DNA of 64,000 nt, taken from contig NC_084815.1 of NCBI RefSeq assembly GCF_963583255.1, positions 13,873,724-13,937,723 of the forward strand. The letters are read 5' to 3'. A program made the position numbers and the translations under genes. Source of the stretch: Pyrus communis. Lineage: Eukaryota; Streptophyta; Magnoliopsida; Rosales; Rosaceae. Below the pieces are notes generated by a model, which was not told where the DNA came from, ran no database searches, and was given only the letters and a program-made list of their open reading frames with translations. This document shows positions 22,216 to 35,077 of this stretch, one piece after another. The number at the start of each line of letters is the position of its first letter. The stretch's first letter is position 1.

Positions 22216-23650
22216 TCATAATTGCTCTTGTGGGGCTGAATCTTGTGTCTCTTGGGCTGCTTCTGCTTCTGCTTCTGGTTTTGCTTCTTCTGTTACTTCT
22301 GCCTGTTTTGCTTGTGATCCATTAGGTTTTGGTTCCGGCATTGGAGCTCCATTTTTCTTTAGTGAAGCAGTCTGGGTGAGGTGGTTGTAGCTACCCTTCT
22401 CCTTGAACAGTTGGGCAAAGTGGTGTTTGCAGTAAAGAATGCCATCCAAAGCAGCGCAGTTTGATGGTGAGAGGAAGCAACCCCCATGGTTACACCTAAA
22501 GCATGACTTGTGATAGAACGCTCCCTCCATGGTAACCTGTCGCAAATTATTGCAAAAATGTTATTTACACTCCCAGTTTGTTTTTCTGCACTCTTTGTGT
22601 GAGTTTCTAAAATAATAAAATATTAATTTTGAAGTGTAGAATGAAAAATTTTGAATTGGAATTTTAGGGGGATTCAAACCTTCTCTAGTGGATACACAGT
22701 TTTGGTGCATACAGCACATTTGTCTACGGTCCCAGAGAACATAGAGGACAGTTTGCTAGGGGTCCTAGTCTGTACATACAAAGAGAAAAGAATGTGTAAG
22801 TTTTACCACATGTCTATATAAAAATAAAAAGTTTAGACACATGATAATGTATTGAAGGGATACGATGTTACCAATTCAGTTTGTGACTTTCCAGCTGCAT
22901 CAGACAAGGTTGAACAGAAGAAATTTAGCTAATCAATACTACAAAAGGAAAAGGAAGAAGATTTTTATATAGACCAGGAAAATTGCAATGGGAAAAGGAA
23001 TCTTACATGTCTGAAATTTCTTAGAAAAGCTGCCAGTCTCCTTGAAGAGTTGCTCGAAATGAGGCTTGCAATATAGAACTTCGTCCATGGATGAGTAGCT
23101 ACTCATCTGTAAAAACAAACAAACAACTACATCATTCTCCATCCAAATCTCGTCGATTTCTTTATTAATATCCTTCAAAGGCCAATTTTTATTCAAAGGC
23201 AACATCTTATTTGGTAGCTATTGGTGTAAGGAATTTTCTTTTTATTTTCTTTTTATTTCTAATATTGAAAGATGTCTCAAGTTCGAAATTTCTCATCCCA
23301 CATTGATAAGAAAAAACCTAGCCCTTAATTAAGTTCCTAAATTTTTCTAAGAGGCAAATTCAAATTTAACAGGAAGACGATTGTAACCATTAATTTTTAT
23401 TTTTATTTTTTTATACAAGCGATACTTGAGCAGAGGAAAATCGAACTAAGAACTCAGATACAAGGATGAAGAAAGATGACAACAGTACATAAATTGTCAT
23501 GCATATAGGACCTACCGAAAGTTGTCCATTGCAGTGACTACATTTGAAGCAGGTCTTATGGTAGGCAATACCATCAGCAGATAACTGGTCAATGAAATGA
23601 ACAGTCTTATCACAAGCCTTGCATTTCTGTTGGGTCCCGCTGAACGACAT
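22216..23650 (-). CDS. Two-LIM-domain protein (WLIM2/PLIM2 type), five exons, apparently intact
   Basis: Exons on the minus strand: 23650-23516, 23106-23007, 22894-22872, 22769-22680 and 22536-22216. All have GT...AG introns and matching phases, giving 669 nt (222 residues plus stop). LIM domain 1 has C10, C13, H31, C34, C37, C40 and closes with YCKPHF in exon 2. LIM domain 2 (about residues 98-150) has CAVC, HKSCFRC and YCKHHF. The two domains are joined by a Ser/Thr-rich linker with TRTPSKLSSMFSG, as in plant LIM proteins. The acidic Glu/Ala/Pro-rich tail of about 50 residues is long, nearer to the pollen PLIM2 group than to the short WLIM1 group. Plant proteins of this class bind and bundle actin filaments and have also been reported in the nucleus. 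This is the only gene in the window with no visible lesion. Confidence 0.9.
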
Positions 23651-24357
23651 TTTTCCTGTTTATCGCAAATATACCAATCAACAGAAAAAAGATGGTTTAA
23701 TCGCTAGGACAAAAGGATATTGCAACAAGATGTAATGAGCGTTCGGCAAGAAACCGTGGAAGTTCAATCTCTAAATTGCTTGGAATTTTGACAGAGATTG
23801 AACTAACTCGGATATTTTTCCACGACCTCTCAGCTTTTCTTGTAGTTGGCAAAAGTAGAGATTACAGGTCCATAATCAAATGGGTTAATGAGTGGAGAAT
23901 GTGAATTGCATGGTATATGGAGGACACGTGAAGAAAGTTCCAATACTTTTTGGAGGATAAACAGAAAATTACTCTCCTAATTATGGGATTAAATTCAATA
24001 TGCCAGATTGCTTGACTGAGTCTTTTACAAATAGGGACCAGATAAGTTTTAGCTTTTTCAATCTGGATAATTACCATATTTAGATCATAGAGTAAGAGCC
24101 AATTGATAAATGGAGAATTAAAAGTCCAAGCAGATAAACTATGAGAATAGAAGTTTAAATCAAATGGCTATGTTGGTGTCAAAACTTGGACATAGTCTAG
24201 ACTGGGTTCAACACGTATTTACCTCGAGTGTGGCTTTCAATCTCAATGCCACTGGATAACTCAACAAAAAGAGAGAACAAGTGTGCCACTGTTGGAGGCT
24301 ACCAACTGACAATGGTTAGGTTTGAGTGTGTGTGGAAGTTCGCGTAAATCTGGCTTT
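23651..24357. other. Upstream region of the LIM gene
   Basis: This would hold the promoter and 5' UTR of the minus-strand LIM gene. I do not see a clear TATA box at a decisive distance. Nothing else is recognised up to the CACTA end. Confidence 0.5.
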
Positions 24358-24817
24358 CACTACAAGAAAAATGGGCTATGGATACAAAATTGAGGACACG
24401 GATGAGGAGTTTGTGTCCCTTTGAACACTAAAAGGGTGGAACAGTGCACATTTTATAAAGGGCACCAAGTATTGTGCCCAAATGTAAAAAAAGTTGACAC
24501 AAACACATTATTGGGCACGAAAATCGAGACTTTTGTGCCCAAATGTCCATCCAATTTTCATGTGTCCTTTTAATATCAGAAATGAAAATTTAATATTAAT
24601 TTACAAAGACACAATAGCAGTTTTCGTGCCCTCTAATTTAATATATTTAAATAAAAAATATGGTTTTTGTGCCCTCTACATATTTACTTTTTCCTATTCC
24701 ACAATAGTAAGATTGTTTATTAATTTCAAATTGACACAATAATATTTTCGTGCCCTTTGTTTTAAATAAAATAAGAATACCACCCTCAAATGTACATTTC
24801 GAATTATTTGCCCTATA

Positions 24818-25532
24818 TCATATATACTAAAACCCGTAGGGGTTGGGTACTGTGGATGACCAGTGTCCGGACGGAACTGCCCTCGCTTCTCTGTTTTCTT
24901 TCCGTTTGTGTCCCTATTTTCCACGAGGCGCTCAACTTATTCTCTCGACTTCGAGAGTCATCTTGAGTTAGGGTTTTGTTCCTTCGTTGCTTTTCTTGAT
25001 TTCGGCTTTTGCTCTTTTCGTTTTGGCTGTTCTTTCTTCCAATCCTCTGTTTCCTGTGATAACCGTGCTTTCTTTTGCGGAAATCATTTATACTAAAACA
25101 TTTTTGTCCGGTTCCTTTTCTTTCCTGTTTTGTACAGTGATTCCTTTTCACTGCTTTTGGTCCATTTTTTTTCCCATTTCTTTTGCTTCTCTTCTTTCGT
25201 AGCCGTCTGGTCTCTCCTCTCTTCGCCTCTGTTGGTCTCAAAGTGGATAGTTTTGTGGTGAGTTCGTCTAATCTTGCATCTGCAACTTTTTTATGCAACT
25301 GTATGGATTGTGTTCTGTTCAATTTTAGATGTTAGAAGCTTTTAATTTTTTTTGGGTTCAATTTTAAATGGGTTGTTGCTTTCGGAGTTTTCGTTTGATG
25401 ACAGAGATGGGGTTTTTGGGGAGAAACTTTTAATCCGTGAGCTTTTTAGTTAGGTTGTGTTGTGGGTCTTGACAAATGGATTTTCGATTTGTAAATGGAT
25501 TTTCTGTTGAAATTGTTTCTCTTCTCATTTTT

Positions 25533-25579
<47 letters not shown>

Positions 25580-28136
25580 TGCCATCGGGTTTTGCATGTG
25601 GGTGTATAATCATGTTTTCTTTTGAATTTCAGGGGATTCAGGTTTTTATTTTTCTGGAACTTTTGTCTGCAGCTTTGGAAGACATTTGTGCTTAAGGTGA
25701 GAAACTTTGGTTGCTTGCTTTTGGGTTTTGTTGTAGAATTTTTTTTTTTTTATTTTTTTTATTTTTTAAGAGTTACATTCGTGGGAATTCATCTGGTCTT
25801 CTTTTTTCTTGCATCTGAAAAATGCCACATGATGTGAGTTTATAATTAAATATGAATATCAAAATGGGTTTTCTGTGCAAATTTTCTTTCTGATTTTATA
25901 GAACCGAAGAGGATGTTAACAATAACATTGTGTGATATGCGATCTAAAGTTCTTTGGTGAGTTATTTGGTTTTCTTGCCACATGGGATTTTAATACTTTT
26001 TTTTTCGTGGTTTGTGTGTGGTTTTCTGATGTGTTTTTATTTTTAATTTCAGAAAAAGTTAAGGATACGATCAAACGTTTACTGGTGAATTTTCTATTTT
26101 TCTGATTGTGTGTGATTTAATTTTTTTCAAGCTTTGGGTATACTTTTCTGATCTGCTTTGATTTTTAGTTGCAGCAAAAGTTGTTGCTCGAATTTTCCAG
26201 TTTTTATCTGCGGCTTTGCAAGCTCTTTATCAACAAGGTATATCATTTTTATTCTTTTTCCTGAATCTTTTGTTGGATGGAATCGTTTTTTGTTTTTGGT
26301 GAGTTCTTCTAATCTCGCATCTGGTACTGTATTTTTTTTTCCGACTGTATAGATTGTGTTTTGTTGAATTTTAAATGGTAGAAGCTTCTTGGGTTCAATT
26401 TAAATGTGTTGTTATCAACTCTTGAATTGCTTTCGAAGTTGTTTGGCTACTCCCTTAACGCCCTTTTTCCTTTTCTTTTCCGCTTCTTCGATTTGCAGCC
26501 CCCTTCTTTTTATTCCTTTTCCAGATTTAGCTTTTTTCCCCTATTTTGTATCTTTTGGCTGATTTTGTGGATCTTGGTCAGTGCTGTGGGTATTGGTGAA
26601 TTTCTAGCATGTTTAAGCGTGCAGTTTTTGTTATAATGTATGGATTGTGTTTTGTTCAATTTTAAATCTCATTAGGTTTTAATTTATTTTTTTGGTTCAA
26701 TTTTAAATGGGTTGTTATCAAGCATTGAATTGCTTTTGGAGTATTCATTTGATAAGAGAGATGGGGAGGGGGGGGGGGTTTCTTTTGGGTGAAACTTTTG
26801 GTCCGTGAGATTTTTAGTTAGGTTGTGTTGTGGGTTTTCGCAAATTTCTATCGTGTTTATGTGTGCATTTTTTTGTTATAGATTTGGAAGAACATAGCAT
26901 TACAGGGTGTTGAGGGTTTGCTGGTGGGGGAAAGTAGTAGCGTTAAGATTTTGCAGGTGAGATATTAGGGTGAGAGAAAAACGGGACAAAGAGCATTGAA
27001 GACACATTTGGGATTAGGGGTAGCAAAACAGGGGAAAAGAATATGACAAAGGAATGGACTCTTAATTTTTTCTTGACTGGTTTGGGATTTTGCTTGCCTT
27101 TGGGGTTGTCATTGGCGTCAAGCCATTTGATGTCAAGTGGTGTATGTTTTTTCATAACTTTTATTACTAATTTTTATGTCATTTGCGATTTTGTGTCCTG
27201 GGATTTCTGAATTTTATCGTTCATTGTCGGTTTTTAAAACTTTTTTTGTCTTCATATGTTTGTTTAATATGCTGTGTTTGTGCTGGGACGCCGTTTTGCA
27301 AGTTCTCTTTCCATTTGGGACCACTACATTTTATAAGTGATGAGGGTGAGGTTTAGATACTCAAAACACTCCATTTTTTTCCAAATATGCGCGTTTGGTT
27401 CTCTTTGGTTTTAAGTGTTTAAAATTAAATGGTTATTTTGATAAATGGTTTATTAGTTTGTCTAATGTGTTGTGATCAGGAATTCAATTGGAGTGGGTAA
27501 AATGCTTTATCAATTTACGTTATAGGGAATTTTGTGTATTATGGTCTGTGAGTTTTATTGCTCATCGTTTGTTCCTTTTTCTTTGTTTGCCGATTTCTTT
27601 TGCAGGGGATCACTATAAAATTGCTTGAGGGTAAGATTTTGATAATAAAATTCGAAACGAGGCGTTACTTTTCTTTTTGGAAACTAATTTAAAAGCTCTG
27701 CATAGATAGTTAACTGTGTTGAAATGTCTTGATAAAACCTGAACCTTTTGTTATATGTGAATGTTCATTCCTTACTACAAATATAATAGGCATAGTGGTC
27801 TAAAAAATTAAAACCCACTGACACATGACATCAGAAATTCAAACAAATTTCTACTGTTACCATTACCTTCTTTCATTCAGATCATCAACATGTAGTTCAA
27901 ATCTAGATCAAACCTAGATGAAATTCAGGTGACATTATTTATTGTCATTTTTTCAATAATTTACATTGTTTTAGTACCCAGGTTTACAGCATGAGCTGAA
28001 GATCCAAGATCATTTTGGCAGAGACTTAGATATTGAAGACACTAATTTTGCTCCTTATTTTATAGTTTAATGTCCTACTTTTTACATGTTTTATACACTT
28101 ATAACACCCGCAGCAACGCGCGGGCACTATGACTAG
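24818..28136 (+). mobile_element. Helitron-like non-autonomous element nested in the CACTA element
   Basis: The 3' end has a GC-rich hairpin (CCCGC...GCGGG at about 28108-28125) about 10 bases before CTAG, followed by host T (28137). The 5' end starts with TC after host A (24817). These are the hallmarks of Helitrons: TC start, hairpin plus CTRR end, and insertion between A and T without target duplication. No Rep/helicase gene is present. The interior is T-rich and non-coding, with a 44-base T run (25535-25578) and an internal direct duplication. Confidence 0.65.
25301..26850 (+). repeat. Internal direct duplication in the Helitron-like element
   Basis: The block at about 25301-25475 (ATGGATTGTGTTCTGTTCAA through TTAGTTAGGTTGTGTTGTGG) recurs diverged at about 26636-26850. 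A shorter third copy lies at about 26350-26420. The two long blocks keep the same order of motifs. Confidence 0.75.
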
Positions 28137-28760
28137 TACTTTTTAGATTTCAAACGGCACGTATAAAAATAATTGTGCAAAATAACAGTGAAAAAAATAT
28201 GAAAAACTTGAAGATGAAAAAAGGTTATTAGTCTTCTCTCTCATCCCTTCATCCTGTCTCTTCCTTCCCCTTCACTCTCCTTCTCGTATCCTTCCTGTCC
28301 ATATATTTCAGGCAACAGCGCCGCCTTCCACTTGTCACCACAGACCGTCAAATTATACCTTCATAATCCTCTTCCCATCATCTTTCCGATCCTCAAGTTA
28401 GTTTCTACAAATTCATAGCCAAGTTTCTTCAATTTCAGATCTAAGAAACATATGATTTTGTTCGGGTTTTGTGTGTTTTACAGGTATGAGAGCGGCGTGC
28501 GAGACGGTGAAGAGAGAAGTAGCAGTGGCGTCGATGGGTGATGAGGCCCGAGCTGGTGATGAAGCCGATCGTTTCTCTCGGTTACACACGACACAAACGG
28601 TCTCGCCTCCGTCCTATCCTCATCTCGCTGCCGACTCCCTTCTCTCGCCTCCGTCGCCATTCTTATCCTTTTTCCACCTACCTTAACTTGCTGTACTAAA
28701 CAAGACACGAGAGTCTTAGAGCAGTTGAACCTGTCCAGCTCCACCTCGAACTACGGCGGC

Positions 28761-31416
28761 TGATGCGTCATTTATACGCACACAAATTAAACCCTCTTTT
28801 CGTCAAATTGTAGTATATGTATAAGTAGGGATCGTTCTGGACCGGGGATTAGGAGGGATTGTTAACCACTTGGATTTGACTCAAAAACTTAAAAACACAG
28901 TTTAAAACACTAAACTAGACTCAAAGAATACAAAACTAAACTTTAAAACACTAAGACAAATCAAAAACTCAAAATGCTTTAAAACATAAACTAAACAGAT
29001 TTCTAACTAAATTGAACAATAAAGTAAAGGGGATTGAGTTTTGGACTAAATTAAACTAAAATGCACAGATTATAAATTAAAGCAAAATGTAAATATGAAT
29101 GTGATGGAATTGAATGGATGAATGCTAGCTAAGGGGTTCATCTCCATACATGTTACACTTGCATACAAGATTGATTCTCAGTTGGTCTTTCGATAAATTA
29201 TGAAACTCAACGCCCCGGGTTAATTAGGTCCGCTTAAATTAACCGTCAAGTTTTCCTTAAGTTAATGAATTGGATGGGTTAGCGCAATGCAATTCACAAC
29301 ATTCTCCAAAAGTCCTTTACGTGAACAGCACAATAAAGATACAGTCAAAGATCATTAAGCATCATGAAAACTATAAGTGTTGACGAGGCATTCGTTACTA
29401 TGATGAGCATGAAACTCGTGCCAAGAATTCATTTAATGCGATTGTTTATAAGCAACCTCCACTACTTGTGAATATAAGTTCATAACGATTAGGTGAAACT
29501 CACTTATATTCTAGCGTCATATTCATGCATGAAAATTAAGCGCGCATTCTTAATAAACATACATAAATAAGTTATCAATCAAACGGTTAAACAAATTGAA
29601 TCAACAACTTATAAAATTCCAACGAAAGTTAATCAATTCATATTGCAAATATAAACATAGTTTCGAATCACCCCCTAGCTAAAGGGGGATTAGTTCCTCA
29701 TAACTTTGAAATCAAAGAAACATCTAAACATTCCAACAACTCAAACTTGAATTGTATGAACGTTTAGGCACTCTTCTCTTCCATTCCTCATACGTACAAA
29801 ACAAAGAGAATTGAATTTAAACTTTGAAATCAAAGAAACACCTAAACATTCCAACAACTCAAACTTGAATTGTATGAACGTTTAGGCACTCTTCTCTTCC
29901 ATTCCTCATACGTACAAAACAAAGAGAATTGAATTTAAACTTTGAAATCAAAGAAACACCTAAACATTCCAACAACTCAAACTTGAATTGTATGAACGTT
30001 TAGGCCCTCTTATCTTCCTCGTTGTTGTAGCACAAGTCTAAGGTGAGGTTTGGGGGATTATGGAAATGGATGAGGAATGGTGTTTGGATTATAAGGGAGA
30101 GATGGGAAGCCACGGCAAAGGAAGTTTGGTGGTGTGTTGTGTATGAAATGAGATGTTCTTTGAATGAATGAATGCAAGGGTTTTTATAGGGAGAGAAAGG
30201 GGTGAATGTGCATGTGAGTGAGATGTGTAGGTGCTGAAAATGCATGTGAATGCATGCTGGAAATGGGAATGAAGGCCACGGCAAAGGAGGAATGTTGTGG
30301 TGCAATGATGATGTTTTGTGGCTGAATTGGTGGTGGAATTATGATGGGAATGCTAGATTGGAAAGCATGTGTTTGCTGAAATTGGATTAAAGAATGGGAA
30401 TGCTAGGTTGGAGAAATGATTATGGATGCATTTGTTGAATGATTTGTGGTGCAATGATGAAGAGAAGTTGCTGAAAATCAAAGGGGAAGGCACGGCAAAG
30501 AAGGATTTCAGGATGCATGTGTGTGTAGGCCACGACATTGATGTTGTTTGTGTGAATGATGGTAGCTAGGGTGGATGAATGATTAGGGTCTTGTAAGGAT
30601 GCTAATAAATAATGCATGTAGGGTTAGGAAATAAAATCATAACTTAAAGGGGGATGATTAAAGGGTGTGAATGGGAGTGACACTAGGTTGGTTATGCATG
30701 TGGAATGTGGCTGAATTGTTGGTGAAATGATGAATGGGAAAGCTGGAATTTCAAGGGAACTCACGGCAAAGGTAAGTGTTTTGGTGATGGGTGCATGTGT
30801 TGATGGTTTTGCATGTGAATTAAAACTAGAGTGATGATGATGAATGCATGTGTAAAGGAAGTGGATTTTCTGCAAATGCAAGACTACTTATACATGGCTG
30901 AAATGATGAAGAATAAAGGGTGCAAGTGTGAATGATTGAATGTGCATGTGGGTTGGAAATGTGGCTGCAATGATGAAGTGTAATGGCTGAAAATGGGATG
31001 GATTTGCAATGGCCACGGCATGGGTAAGATTGTGTTCATGTGGCTGAAATTGGTGTGTAATTGGGCTAGGGTTTAAGTGCATGAAATGGACCCAAATTGC
31101 TTCCCCTTGCATGGCAAGGAATGATGTTTGTGTTAAGCCCATGGCAAGGTGTTATGTAATTGGGTTAGGGCCATTGTTTTGTGTCCTCAAGTGCATACAA
31201 GGCCTTCAATTTCATCCAACACTTGGGCTCCAAGCATAAGCTATCCATCCTTAGCCCAATAGTGCTCCAAAACACTCCACAATGCATCCTTTCGTCAAAC
31301 ACGTCTTATTATCCTGAAAACACACAAAAGAAGCATAAAGGACTAAAATAACTAGAGAAACATAACGTAAATGCACGAGAACAAGCCATTTAAGTCGCAT
31401 GAATATGCTCCTATCA
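28761..31416 (-). mobile_element. Solo LTR, copy A of the TGATAGGAGC family
   Basis: On the minus strand it starts TGATAGGAGCATATTCATGC and ends GCATCA. GCGGC flanks both sides (28756-28760 and 31417-31421). It is 2,656 bp with no coding capacity, no primer-binding site and no polypurine tract inside. A TATAAAA lies on the minus strand near 30188, placing a promoter mid-element as in an LTR. A 118-bp tandem repeat (29702-about 30010) and at least five CACGGCAAAG motifs are present. Confidence 0.85.
29702..30010. repeat. 118-bp tandem repeat in solo LTR A
   Basis: The unit begins AACTTTGAAATCAAAG and occurs at 29702, 29820 and 29938, the last one partial. Copy B has two copies of the same unit (38329, 38447), so repeat number differs between family members. 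Confidence 0.95.
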
Positions 31417-33165
31417 GCGGCGCCATCCAGCTCTGTTTCTTCACACGAGCCTGAGGTGAGGACTCCATATTTCCCTCTTGCTTTGCTATACTGGTCGTGT
31501 TACTTGATGGAACTGCAGCAGTGCTCTTCAGCTGCTGTGTTCTTCAATCATGATATGTTGCTTTTAATTTTTTGTGCAAAGCTTAAAGGAGATTGTGAAA
31601 ACTGCGCTCAGGTCCTCCCCAACGAAGCCGTCAATGGACTCCTCGCCCAAGGTCCTCCGCCTATTTCTCTCTCCTCACTTTGTCTTTCTAAAATTTCAGA
31701 TTTATTTCTCTAATTTTTTAACTTGAAGTTTTTGGTTCTTTCTATTTTAGGCCAAATGAAAAAAAATAGAATTGGGCTGAGGCATAGTTGTATTAATGAA
31801 TCCCTAACTCAGCAGCAAGGGTGTGGAAGCTCACACGCTCAGATTTCAACGCGTTTCGAAGGTGGAAATGACAAGAATGTGCAGTGTGGACCTCCAATTT
31901 CTAGTGCTATGATGCATGAGGACTGCCAAAGTGAGAATACTGGTTAGTTGTCATCAAGCAGCCCTTGTAGATGTGTATTTTGTTTATATATTGCTAGTTT
32001 AACCATTAGTACGTTTGACTTGGGGATACAAGCTTGGATATGTTATATTTTGTTGTATATAGAGAATCCCGGGGTATGTCCAGCATAGGATAACATGTAT
32101 TTTTTGGTTTAACATTTGGATGGGTTGTATTGTTAGGTTGCATGAATCGGTCTTAGCCGAGAACATGGGTTATGTAATATATTAACTTCACTATTTTAGT
32201 GCTAATGTTGATTTATGTTTAGTTTGTAATGGATGATTTGTAAGTTTCTAAATTTAGGTGGAAATTAGGTTCTATGAGCAACTTGATGATATCCATGTTT
32301 AAATAAAAATATCCAATTATGCCACAAATTTTTAATTGTGCTGGAGTTTTATTGTATTTATTAAAATATAATAGTGGCACAATTTTAAAGTTGTGCCCTT
32401 GCTTTAACATTTATACAGCAATCTAAGCCTTTAAAATAGCAATTGTGCCCATCTTACACCATACATTCAGTAGCCTTTATTAGAGGTAAGACACAATAAG
32501 GGTTGTATTTGTGCTTAGCTTTGGGCACAAAACATCATATTGTGTGCTATAAGTAATGGTGACGCCCATAGAGGGCACAGATACAAACTTAGTTGCTGCA
32601 CTGTTGCTATTGGTCTATGAGCACAAATGTTGGTGCTTTTTGGCCTCAAAAGGCACATATAATTTTTTTGTGTGCAGTGCTCATTTTTTTTGTAGTGTTT
32701 CTTAACCAAATGAAGTAAGAAGTTGGTTCGGTTAAGTGCTTTTATGTGCCTCGAGTAAATGAGGACTTAAAATTCAATTGAACTTTGTGTGCTTTTGCCT
32801 AAAATGTAAATGAAGGAGAAATGAAAACTAAAACAAGAAATAGAATGCAATGATTTCATGATGAAGCCGAGATTAAAAACGTTTATAAAAGAAAAATCTA
32901 AGCCAATAGGCCAAGCTACAGGACTTAAAATGTAAATTGACTAGAAAAGTAAAAAAAAAAATTGTAAACCTCTAGAAAGATTTAGGCAGTGAAAGAGGTG
33001 ATAATGCTAGAGAAGTCCACCGAGATCATTGGTATCAGACTAGACTTTAGAAAAAACATGTGCCTCAGAGAGAAAATCAGGGTGGTTGGAATTACATGTC
33101 AATTGAATCATACCACGGTGTGACAGAGCTGTAAAAGTTTTAGATCTTTGGGATCATAGGCAATG

Positions 33166-33405
33166 TTTGCTTCGAAAGAAGGCTTTGAGGTTGTAGCTGA
33201 AGAGCTAGAAGTTTTGTTGAGGAGCAATTGGGTTTGTGCTGAAAATCAGTTAGGTTGATTGAAGGTTCACTCAAGGTTTTGTATAATTGCAGGCAGTATT
33301 TGCTTCGAAGTATGGCTTTGAGATTCTAGCTGAAGAGCTAGAGGTTTTGCTTAATAGCAGTTGGGTTGATTGAAGATTTACTCAAGGTTTTGTATAATCA
33401 TAGAG
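33166..33405. repeat. Diverged tandem duplication
   Basis: TTTGCTTCGAAG...GGCTTTGAG...GCTGAAGAGCTAGA...CTCAAGGTTTTGTATAAT occurs at about 33166-33290 and again at about 33298-33402. The first copy has an extra segment of about 20 bp. Confidence 0.8.
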
Positions 33406-34863
33406 ATTAAATTTGATGAAGGTCCTGCACTTGAAGGCTTTTGGCCCTATTTGTAGGCAGTAAAGAAGGAGCAACCTTGATCTTATTGTTGAGTTGGAAC
33501 ATAGGTATTCAATCATTTGGCACTAACAATGACTGTAATTCCTAGTTGGTGACCTTCAACTGTGTCTTATGGTGTTTCACATGATCGCTGCGATGACATA
33601 AGCATGTCAGATGGCGCCTTCATTGTTATTTATAGGGGCGAGATATTCCCTAATCTGGTCATCCGCGCACAAGGGCGAAGGCAGAAAATATTTTATGGGT
33701 GGGCTAGCTAAAAAAAATCACCCTAAGATCAAATGCTTTTTTTTTTTTTTTTCTTGTTACATAGGTATTGTATGCAAAAATTTAAGTTTAACTTCTATAT
33801 TTGTATGCTTAAAATTTGCTTGGCATGAACTCAATAAGCTTTGCAATTGCAAACTAGAAAAATTACAATGAATCATCAAACTTCACATATATTTAGATTT
33901 AAACACAAGAAGAAGATAGAAAACTTGATATCTCAATTATAACCACACAACTAGCATATAGCAAAACACTGAAAGTAGAAGTAAAGGCAATCTTAAAAAA
34001 AATTAGTTGAAACCAATATAAACCCCACTAAATCAAAGCAGAATAATCTTAAACAAAATGACATCACAATTTTCATGGTACTTTTTATATTTTTAGTTGT
34101 GTTAAATATTCACTGGGCTAGTTTCATTAAAAATTATTCTTCTTGCACATTTTTTTGTCTATAATATAGACTATACACCAAAGTATATATACATATTGCC
34201 ACAAACTCTCTCTGGGCTACAACCCACCGTAACTTTTGGTGTGGCTGCGTCATTGTCCACATGGCAAACATGGTTCGAGGAAGAACCTGTCCGAGCCCTT
34301 GGATGGGCTGGAGTGATTCAATGAGGTCGTCTGAGCCCCATAATATGATCCTTGATTGGGATTCGAAATTGGTATGCCAGAGTCGTGCATTTTTGTCCAA
34401 ACAAAAGTTGATTGGCTCCATGGTAAGTTTTATTTTTATTTATGGCCCAAAACAGCTTAGTAGCCTGAAATAAAGTGGAAGAACATAAATAGAAGTATGA
34501 TTCACCAAAGAACTATTTTTCAAATTTATGTGATGGTGTGGTAAATCTTGTGATGTTATTTCTTTAAGCAAATCATAATTAACTGCACGGTAATTTATAC
34601 TTTGCACCTATAAACAATAAGACTTGTTTGTTGTGCAACTTATCCTATTGTATGACTCCTATGAATGGTGATCAAGTTCGAGTCTTACGAATAATGAATT
34701 CGATATCTAATCATGTCTCGTCTATTTTCTAGCTTAATCTAAATCCCACTCCCCAATATTGTTTTGTATATATAAAACTAAAATAAGTTACAAATTGCTA
34801 CATGAACTAACATTGATATGGACAAGAATATATATTTTGACAAAAACTCTAACCTTCAAAACA

Positions 34864-34918
34864 TACACATACATACATATATATATATATATACATATAT
34901 ATATATGTATATATATAA
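34864..34918. repeat. AT/ACAT microsatellite
   Basis: Runs of ACATACAT are followed by repeated ATATAT interrupted by AC and GT. Confidence 0.9.
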
Positions 34919-35077
34919 CGAGTTGAAAAATATCTCACGTGCCATCAATCTCTCATCTATATAAGCAAGCATATACCCATTAAATCTCATGTTAACTTAA
35001 TATTAAACAGGCAGAGGAGCTATGCATGATATAACAATTTTTAACTTTATTATAACTTTTGTCAATTTTTAAGGAAC

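Larger units (their letters stand above)
24358..32697. mobile_element. CACTA (En/Spm-type) DNA transposon, non-autonomous, with nested insertions
   Basis: The left end is CACTACAAGAAAAATGGGC. The right end, read from outside, is CACTACAAAAAAAATGAGC (17 of 19 identical). TTT on each side (24355-24357 and 32698-32700) is the 3-bp target duplication expected of CACTA elements. Both subterminal regions (24400-24790 and 32280-32690) are packed with repeats of GTGCCC/GGGCAC and GGCACAA, typical binding-site arrays of this superfamily. The total length is 8,340 bp. Removing the Helitron-like insert and the solo LTR leaves about 2.4 kb with no recognisable transposase. Some exon-like sequence at 28480-28750 and 31417-31950 has no family I recognise and may be captured. 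Confidence 0.85.
32698..35077. other. Intergenic, repetitive, no gene recognised
   Basis: A tandem duplication lies at 33166-33405. An open frame on the plus strand at 34261-34473 (and its complement) resembles nothing I know. A T-run is present near 33739 and an AT-rich microsatellite at 34864-34918. Confidence 0.5.

Noticed and set aside
21888..22390. Plus-strand open frames over the LIM gene tail
   Set aside because: The overlapping part is the complement of the Glu/Ala-rich LIM C-terminus, and no family resemblance is seen.
28471..28744. Small genes on either strand in the CACTA interior
   Set aside because: Both strands are open over the same GC-richer stretch. No family was recognised, and the sequence is interrupted by the solo LTR. 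It is noted only as possible captured exon sequence.
24172..33700. A larger LTR element enclosing the CACTA transposon (TGTTGGTGTC at 24172)
   Set aside because: No matching CA end, second LTR or target duplication could be found on the right.
34134..34473. Possible exon in open frames on both strands
   Set aside because: No recognisable domain, no convincing splice context, and both strands are open by chance in similar lengths.
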